11,397 bases of DNA from Planctomycetota bacterium (lineage in GTDB: Bacteria > Planctomycetota > Phycisphaerae > WQYP01). Positions within the stretch are counted from its first letter, which is position 1. The number at the start of each line of letters is the position of its first letter. Both the position numbers and the translations under genes were made by a program. Positions 7,201 to 11,397 of the stretch are shown here, one piece after another. The notes beneath the pieces were generated by a model. It was not told the origin of the DNA. It did no database searches and saw nothing but the letters and a program-made list of their open reading frames with translations. Where the stretch lies: assembly GCA_021816165.1 (NCBI GenBank), contig JAKAYZ010000013.1:1-11397 (forward strand), in the 5' to 3' direction.

Positions 7201-7214
7201 GAATTTGAAAATTC
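7201..7214. repeat. Inverted repeat, possible operator
   Basis: GAATTT and AAATTC form a perfect 6-base inverted repeat separated by GA, in otherwise GC-rich DNA. It lies just upstream of the candidate phosphotransferase promoter (on the - strand), where an activator or repressor could bind. No specific regulator family is implied by the bases. Confidence 0.3.
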
Positions 7215-7360
7215 AGGGCGTACGTTCCCATTTGGCCGCGGGCAATCGCCTGCCAGACAAAACCCGTTTATTGGCGTGCGGTTGAAGTGAATTGGCGTTC
7301 AATGGGGCCGCGGGGAATGCGCCGCGGAAAGTTTCCGCCGGTGACCGCCATGGGGAAATT

Positions 7361-7741
7361 TCAGACGGCGCCCGGCAATTGGCGGATTTTCACCCGGCCG
7401 GGCGTGAGGCTGTAAAGTCGTCGCGCGCTGAGCCGCGGGTATCGGGCAAACAGCCTGTCAATCGCTATGCCTGCGTCGCCCGGGGCGGGCAGGATCAGCA
7501 CAATGGTGCGGTTGAAGCGGATTTTTTCCTCGTACAGCCTGTGCACAAGATCCATGTCATCCGTCATCAGTTCCCACTGGTTTTTCTGGAGGTACGCGAA
7601 AAATTGTTCGCGGGATTCCGCATCCGCCGGCGCACCGGGGGCGGATGTGTCGACGGCCGGTTCGGCCGGGCGCTGCCCATGACGCGCCAGCGCCGCGGTT
7701 ATATCTTTTACATTCAGGTTGCCGTAAATGATGAACTGCAT
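7361..7741 (-). CDS. Small PIN-like domain protein, function unknown
   Basis: A 126-residue soluble protein. ATG 7741 follows a GGGGAAA ribosome binding site about 10 bases upstream. It starts with a strand, Phe-Ile-Ile-Tyr-Gly-Asn (3-8), and a helix. A Pro/Ala-rich stretch (about 24-42) follows, then Gln-Trp-Glu-Leu-Met-Thr-Asp-Asp-Met-Asp-Leu (55-65), a helix and another strand, and a basic tail. The Thr-Asp-Asp-x-Asp pattern after a strand resembles the central acidic site of PIN-like DUF5615/Mut7-C proteins, which suggests a metal-dependent RNase-like fold. The usual first-strand Asp is missing (Gly-Asn instead), so catalysis is uncertain. There is no antitoxin-like partner next to it: folP lies 81 bases upstream and the phosphotransferase downstream. 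The family call is tentative. Confidence 0.5.
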   Translation of the reverse strand: MQFIIYGNLNVKDITAALARHGQRPAEPAVDTSAPGAPADAESREQFFAYLQKNQWELMTDDMDLVHRLYEEKIRFNRTIVLILPAPGDAGIAIDRLFARYPRLSARRLYSLTPGRVKIRQLPGAV

Positions 7742-7822
7742 TGATTTGTTTCCCCAGAGTTAATAATGCCCGCCTGCGTGCGCGGCGGATACTGGACCGT
7801 CCGCGGTGTGCCTTTACCACGG

Positions 7823-8752
7823 CTACGCGGGGCAAGCCGCATGATTGTCCGGCGGCGCGGTCATGCGGGCAAGCGCGGCCAGCGCTATCGCCGCCATGGA
7901 TACCTGATGCACCCGGTGGAGGCGCACCCCCCGTTGCACCGCCAGCATGGTGATGCAGGCGGTGGCCAAATCCTGATTGTGCCATGCCGCCGGTCCGCCG
8001 CTGCGCGAAGCTTCACCCTCCACGGCCAGTTTCGCCAGCAGCCGCTTTCGTGAAACTCCCAGCAACACCGGAAACCGCTGGGAGGTGAGCCGGTCAATAT
8101 TCATCAGCAGTTTCCAGTTATCCGCATCGGATTTTCCAAATCCGATGCCCGGATCCAGAATGATATTTTCCGGGAGCAGGCCGGCATCAATGGCGGCGGC
8201 AGCCCGCCGGGCCAGGTAGCCGAAGGCATGTGCGCAGATATCCGGGTGATTTTCGGGCGGCCGGTCGGGCGTTTCCACTTCCATGTGCATCAGCACGATC
8301 GGACAGCCGAACGCCGCCGCCACGCGCAAAATTTCCGGATCGGTTTCACCGGCGGAAATGTCATTGATCATATCCGCGCCGGCCTGCAGTGCGGCGCGGG
8401 CCACTTCCGCCAGCCGCGTATCGACACTGATGGCCGGCCGATGTGCCGCACCGGCGGCATGAATGCCGGAAATAACCGGCAGCACCCGCTGCAATTGCTG
8501 GTCCGCATCCACGGGGGCGATCCCGCGGCGGTGAAAGCTGCTGGCTTCACCGCCGACATCCACAATCGCCGCCCCTTGCTGGTGCAGCGCCATCGCATGG
8601 GCAATGGCCGCACTGTGGTCAAACTCCGGCCCGCGCCCGAAGCGGCCGCCGTCACTGAAGCTGTCCGGTGTGACGTTGATAACACCCATGATCAGAGGCC
8701 GCCGGCCGGCCAGTGGATTGGTTATTTGATGATCTGCGGTTGTCACGTTCAT
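7823..8752 (-). CDS. folP: Dihydropteroate synthase
   Basis: A 309-residue TIM-barrel enzyme that joins 6-hydroxymethyl-dihydropterin diphosphate to p-aminobenzoate in folate synthesis. ATG 8752 is chosen for the GGAGG 5 bases upstream. An earlier ATG at 8866, overlapping the upstream stop as TGATG, would add 38 non-conserved polar residues and has no ribosome site. Visible family motifs are Met-Gly-Val-Ile-Asn-Val-Thr-Pro-Asp-Ser-Phe-Ser-Asp-Gly (22-35), Asp-Val-Gly-Gly-Glu (65-69), Ser-Val-Asp-Thr (109-112), Ile-Asn-Asp-Ile (129-132), Met-His-Met (155-157), Asp-Pro-Gly-Ile-Gly-Phe-Gly-Lys (200-207), Ser-Arg-Lys (234-236) and Arg-Val-His (280-282). The loop after Gly-Gly-Glu, normally Ser-Thr-Arg-Pro-Gly, reads Ala-Ser-Ser-Phe-His-Arg-Arg-Gly and is about three residues longer. 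Gln283 also replaces the usual Asp after Arg-Val-His. The identity is firm; sulfonamide response may be altered. Confidence 0.93.
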   Translation of the reverse strand: MNVTTADHQITNPLAGRRPLIMGVINVTPDSFSDGGRFGRGPEFDHSAAIAHAMALHQQGAAIVDVGGEASSFHRRGIAPVDADQQLQRVLPVISGIHAAGAAHRPAISVDTRLAEVARAALQAGADMINDISAGETDPEILRVAAAFGCPIVLMHMEVETPDRPPENHPDICAHAFGYLARRAAAAIDAGLLPENIILDPGIGFGKSDADNWKLLMNIDRLTSQRFPVLLGVSRKRLLAKLAVEGEASRSGGPAAWHNQDLATACITMLAVQRGVRLHRVHQVSMAAIALAALARMTAPPDNHAACPA

Positions 8753-8865
8753 ACAGGCCTCCGTGGGCGGACTCGCCGTATTTGAAGTGCGGGTGCCGCC
8801 ATTGGTTGAACTGTTGCCGGCAAAGGTCCGGTGCGGTCCGCGAATTTTTGATCCCTGCTGCGGCA

Positions 8866-9249
8866 TCAGAGGTGAAAGCCCGCCATATGAAAGCTCAGCA
8901 GGTTCGCCGTTACGGTCAGCAATACCAGGGAAAGCGTTGCGAACTGTACGCCGACCAGCAGTCGGCCGGCCAGATTATTGCCCAGCAGTAAAAATCGGTT
9001 TCCGCGGCGGGATGATGTTCGGGCGGCAAGTTTGTTAAGACAGTAAATCGCCCCGCCGGCACACGCACACGCTCCCGTGCCGCCGACCGTTGTCAGCCAG
9101 AACGCCGCCGTTCCGTGCTGCGGCATGAAGAAAACCATGGCCAGCCCGATGGCCATAAACACAATCCCGTCAAGCAGGCAGCCGAGAAAAAGCCACACCC
9201 AGCGGCGCAGCAGTTTTTCAGGACTCGGCGTTTCAGATTGTGCGTGCAT
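8866..9249 (-). CDS. Small three-helix integral membrane protein, unknown function
   Basis: A 127-residue protein. ATG 9249 is used because AAGGAT lies about 8 bases upstream; a longer frame reaching 9312 has an unlikely start region. Three hydrophobic segments are visible at about 18-41 (Trp/Leu/Phe rich), 49-71 (Gly/Ala/Cys rich) and 96-120. A basic loop at 73-86 (Lys, several Arg) suggests by the positive-inside rule that this loop is cytoplasmic. I do not recognise the family and see no catalytic motif. It lies 77 bases after rhaI and 113 bases before folP on the same strand, so it may be co-transcribed with either. It resembles a small AtpI-like or accessory membrane protein only in size, which is too weak to name. 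Confidence 0.6.
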   Translation of the reverse strand: MHAQSETPSPEKLLRRWVWLFLGCLLDGIVFMAIGLAMVFFMPQHGTAAFWLTTVGGTGACACAGGAIYCLNKLAARTSSRRGNRFLLLGNNLAGRLLVGVQFATLSLVLLTVTANLLSFHMAGFHL

Positions 9250-9326
9250 AAATCCGATCCTTATGCCGCCGCCGTACCACCGGCAGATATCGGCGGATAC
9301 CGGCCAAACCACCCGGCAGGGGGTGA

Positions 9327-10508
9327 TCAGGCGTACGCGCCTCCGCCCTTTTGTCCGTGGGCGGCCCGGCGCTGGGCGGCGATGCGTTTCTCATAGCCGC
9401 TGTCACGGTGGGCGGCCAGCGGATCCGCCGGCAATTGCCGCGATTTCCGCCATTCCGCCAGCAGCGGCCGCACATCCGTCAAATAGGCGTCACGCAGCAG
9501 ATTTTCGCTGGCAACCACATCTTCCGCGGCTTGGGCTGCAGCCAGCTTCTTGCGGTCCACTATCGCGGCTTTTATGTAAAGCTGCTGGGCCATGTCCACC
9601 GTCTGAATCATGGCTTCAATTTTTGGTTTAAGGTTATGGCTCTGGTCCACCATGTAGGCAATCCGAGGAAGCGACCCGGTGCGGAAGTGGTGGTTATGGA
9701 TTTCGTGAAAGATGCGGAATATCTGGTAAGGATCAATTGATCCGATGGTCAAGTCGTCATCCGCATATTTGCGGTCATTAAAATGAAACCCGCCAAGCAT
9801 GTTCTCATCCAGCAGCCACGCGACAATCTGCTCAATATTCGTCGCCTGATAATGATGCCCCGTGTCCACCAGCACTTTGGCCCGGGGGCCGGCGGCTTTT
9901 GCCAGCAACAACGCCATGCCCCAGTCTGCGATGTCCGTTGCATAAAACGCCGGTTCAAACGGCTTATACTCCACAAGCATGGTCATCTCCGGCGGCAGCA
10001 TGCCGTGCACGGTCTTTAACGCATCCGCCAGCCATTTCTTGCGGGCGATAATATCCGCCTGACCCGGGTAATTCAGGCCGTCCGCCAGCCACAGGGACAG
10101 CAGGCCGCTGCCGGTTTCCCGGCCTATTTTTACCGAATCTTTGATATGAGAGATTGCGGCTTGCCGCACGGCCGGGTCACGGTTGCACAGGCTTCCCCAC
10201 CGGTATTGCTGATCCTGAAAAACATTCGGGTTGATCGAGCCGATTTTTATTCCGGCGGCCGCGGCAAGTGCGGAAATTTCCGCTGCGGTCCGACCGGACG
10301 GAAAATCCCACAGCACATGCACGGCCACGGTGGGGCAACTGCCCGTCAGCTTATGCACATGGCCGGCGTCCGCCATTTTCTCATCGACAGTTACGGCGGC
10401 GGCATCCTGCAGAAATTTTCCGAATCGCGTGCCGGTATCGGCGAAGCCCCAGGAGGGGAGTTCAATCTTAAAAAAATCCAAAACCGCCGAAATCTGTTCC
10501 ATGGACAC
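9327..10508 (-). CDS. rhaI: L-rhamnose isomerase, Pseudomonas-type (RhaI)
   Basis: A 393-residue TIM-barrel isomerase that turns L-rhamnose into L-rhamnulose; related enzymes also accept D-allose. GTG 10508 is chosen because AGGAG (10520-10516) is 7 bases upstream; ATG 10502 is 13 bases away. The metal ligands known from Pseudomonas stutzeri L-rhamnose isomerase (Glu219, Asp254, His257, His281, Asp289, Asp291, Asp327) all have counterparts at identical spacing: Glu180, Asp215, His218, His242, Asp250, Asp252 and Asp288. Motifs include Val-Asp-Thr-Gly-His-His, Gly-Gly-Phe-His-Phe-Asn-Asp and Val-Asp-Gln-Ser-His-Asn. No rhamnulokinase or aldolase gene is adjacent. It begins a - strand group after a terminator, and a TTGACA box and a GTATAC palindrome lie about 65-75 bases upstream. 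The Ala/Lys/Arg-rich C-terminal tail is typical of helical extensions in this family. Confidence 0.92.
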   Translation of the reverse strand: MSMEQISAVLDFFKIELPSWGFADTGTRFGKFLQDAAAVTVDEKMADAGHVHKLTGSCPTVAVHVLWDFPSGRTAAEISALAAAAGIKIGSINPNVFQDQQYRWGSLCNRDPAVRQAAISHIKDSVKIGRETGSGLLSLWLADGLNYPGQADIIARKKWLADALKTVHGMLPPEMTMLVEYKPFEPAFYATDIADWGMALLLAKAAGPRAKVLVDTGHHYQATNIEQIVAWLLDENMLGGFHFNDRKYADDDLTIGSIDPYQIFRIFHEIHNHHFRTGSLPRIAYMVDQSHNLKPKIEAMIQTVDMAQQLYIKAAIVDRKKLAAAQAAEDVVASENLLRDAYLTDVRPLLAEWRKSRQLPADPLAAHRDSGYEKRIAAQRRAAHGQKGGGAYA

Positions 10509-10558
10509 GCCGTCACTCCTCAAATAATATCAGTTCGCATGCATTGCGATGGGGGATA

Positions 10559-10578
10559 GCGTATACCAATTGTGTCAA
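10559..10578 (-). promoter_or_regulatory. Candidate promoter/operator for rhaI
   Basis: On the - strand a perfect TTGACA -35 box (10578-10573) lies 65 bases before the rhaI start, followed by a TTGGTATACG element (10569-10560). No clear -10 box is seen at 17 bases. The TTGGTATAC half resembles the T-x-G-T-x2-A-C core of FadR-type GntR operators, imperfect on one side. An operator overlapping the promoter would fit an inducible sugar gene, but this is inference. Confidence 0.3.
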
Positions 10579-10610
10579 ATACGGTAGTGCGGGCGACCGC
10601 GGGCGATAAC

Positions 10611-10630
10611 AAAACCGGTTTTCCGGTCTT
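10611..10630 (-). terminator. Intrinsic terminator after the signalling gene
   Basis: On the - strand AAGACCGG (10630-10623) pairs with CCGGTTTT (10618-10611) across an AAAA loop. This gives eight pairs including one G-U, with the 3' arm ending in a T-run and then GTT. It lies about 60 bases past the stop of the signalling gene and before the rhaI promoter region, which separates the two transcripts. Confidence 0.55.
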
Positions 10631-10691
10631 GCCCGGAAGCCGCCTGATGCGGGATTTGCCGACAATTGCCCCGCTTGCATTGAATTTGCGG

Positions 10692-11396
10692 TTAACCGCC
10701 GGCCGCGGAGCCATGCATGGCCTTGCGTATGACATGCAGCAACTGGGCCACGTCAAAGCGTTTAGGCAGAACCGCGGCCATGCCTTCCTGCGTGGCGCGC
10801 ACAATCTGATGTTCCGGATCCCAGCCGAAGGCGGTCATAAGAACAACAGGCGGCCTGTGTCCCAGCTTTTGAGCGGCGCTGAACACTTCATAACCATTTT
10901 TGCGGGGCATGCGGATATCGGAGATGACTAGGTCAAACCGGGGTTGACCCGCCAGCAGGGCGATGGCCTCTTCCCCATCGGACGCCAATTCAACCTGGCA
11001 GCCGCAGCAAACCAGGACACCGCGCAAGGCATCGCGGGAGTTGGCCTGATCATCGGCCACAAGGATGCGTTTATTCTGCAGCCAGGAAACATCCACGTTA
11101 TCCGGTATGGATTTTGACCCGCGCAGGACCGGCCCGCCGCGGCCGGCGCCGCGGAGTGTTTCGCGGAGCGTGTCGGCCTGGCGAATGATGGCCTTCAGCA
11201 TGCGGCGTTCATCATCGGTTTTTTCGCCCATGTCCAGCAGGCGGGCGGCGAGCGTGTCAATGTCATTGATCGGGCCGGCCATTTCACAGGCGACATCCTC
11301 CACCAGCCGGCCGCTGGTGGTGCGGCGCTCTTCGGCCAGCAATTCCAGAATGTTAAGGGCGATGGCGACATAGCGCGCGAAAATTTCGGTAAATTG
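10692..11396 (-). CDS. GAF/DHp-like/receiver signalling protein, C-terminal part (5' end outside window)
   Basis: The frame is open to the right edge, giving the last 234 residues. Fragment residues 1-25 look like the end of a GAF domain running into a signalling helix. Residues 29-83 align with a histidine-kinase DHp domain, but the H-box Ser-His-Glu-x-x-x-Pro-Leu-Asn appears as Ala-Cys-Glu-Met-Ala-Gly-Pro-Ile-Asn, so Cys37 replaces the phospho-acceptor His. No HATPase domain follows. After a short linker comes a complete receiver: Asp115-Asp116, phospho-acceptor Asp160 in Ile-Ser-Asp-Ile-Arg-Met-Pro, Thr188 and Lys212. The protein can therefore probably accept phosphate on the receiver but not phosphorylate itself through this DHp. 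It may act as a sensor-coupled phosphate sink or partner of another kinase. An upstream ATPase or other domains beyond the window cannot be excluded. Confidence 0.75.
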   Translation of the reverse strand, partial: QFTEIFARYVAIALNILELLAEERRTTSGRLVEDVACEMAGPINDIDTLAARLLDMGEKTDDERRMLKAIIRQADTLRETLRGAGRGGPVLRGSKSIPDNVDVSWLQNKRILVADDQANSRDALRGVLVCCGCQVELASDGEEAIALLAGQPRFDLVISDIRMPRKNGYEVFSAAQKLGHRPPVVLMTAFGWDPEHQIVRATQEGMAAVLPKRFDVAQLLHVIRKAMHGSAAGG

Positions 11397-11397
11397 C

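Larger units (their letters stand above)
7090..7360. other. 271-base intergenic region between two - strand genes
   Basis: I find no supportable gene here; the long + strand frame that begins at 7292 is antisense to the PIN-like gene. It holds the ribosome binding site of the phosphotransferase, a candidate - strand promoter (7150-7179), a 14-base inverted repeat (7201-7214), and two copies of ATTGGCGT (7270-7277 and 7291-7298) starting 21 bases apart, about two helical turns. It may contain the control region of the phosphotransferase gene. Confidence 0.4.

Noticed and set aside
7292..7744. 150-residue open frame on the + strand
   Set aside because: It overlaps the PIN-like gene in antisense. 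The - strand product has a plausible fold and ribosome site; this one has neither.
8753..8866. 38-residue N-terminal extension of folP with a TGATG overlap
   Set aside because: The overlap with the upstream stop is suggestive, but the extension is polar and not part of the family, and the GGAGG site fits the internal ATG 8752.
9077..9631. 184-residue open frame on the + strand
   Set aside because: It spans two - strand genes (the membrane protein and rhaI) and has Pro/Arg/Ser-rich composition typical of antisense frames in GC-rich DNA.
1..11397. CRISPR, tRNA, rRNA, insertion sequence or phage features
   Set aside because: No repeat-spacer pattern, cloverleaf, transposase or integrase motif, or flanking target duplication was seen by eye; a covariance or profile search could still find a small RNA.

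Overview
This is a GC-rich bacterial window with dense, short-spaced genes, secreted polysaccharide-degrading enzymes, a McsA-like zinc protein and a GAF/REC-type signalling protein. The flavour of the proteins fits Planctomycetota, perhaps Phycisphaerae-like. That placement is inference from family style; there is no rRNA or other marker here to confirm it. Genes run on the + strand from 1 to about 5.9 kb and on the - strand from about 5.97 kb to the right edge. The two blocks converge near 5.9 kb.

Left block (+ strand). The window opens inside a GH79-type beta-glucuronidase gene, of which only the C-terminal part is present. It is followed after 37 bases by a secreted GH27 alpha-galactosidase with an Ig-like (He_PIG/NEW1) N-terminal module. 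That gene overlaps by 4 bases (ATGA) a secreted lyase of the alginate-lyase superfamily (PF05426). These three look like one operon for exporting enzymes that open a uronic-acid- and galactose-containing polysaccharide. After a 282-base gap holding candidate regulatory structure come a class-III aminotransferase of the acetylornithine type (argD-like) and a McsA-like protein with two zinc-finger-like motifs and a C-terminal UVR motif.

Right block (- strand, read from the right). First is the C-terminal part of a signalling protein: a GAF-like end, a DHp-like helix whose H-box His is replaced by Cys, then a complete receiver domain with no ATPase domain between. A good hairpin terminator follows. 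Next is an L-rhamnose isomerase with every expected metal ligand, a small three-helix membrane protein, a dihydropteroate synthase (folP) with an altered and lengthened pABA-side loop, a small PIN-like protein, and an APH-type small-molecule kinase.

How they fit together. The secreted glucuronidase, galactosidase and uronate lyase, with an L-rhamnose isomerase a few kilobases away, would suit a diet of rhamnose/glucuronate/galactose glycans such as arabinogalactan or gum side chains. This is a hypothesis, because the isomerase is in a separate transcription unit on the other strand. The remaining genes are housekeeping (arginine and folate synthesis), protein quality control or signalling. 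I saw no mobile element, CRISPR array, tRNA or rRNA. No stretch over 300 bases lacks a gene. I did not find a clear new multi-gene system. The most unusual features are the Cys-substituted H-box protein and the folP loop.
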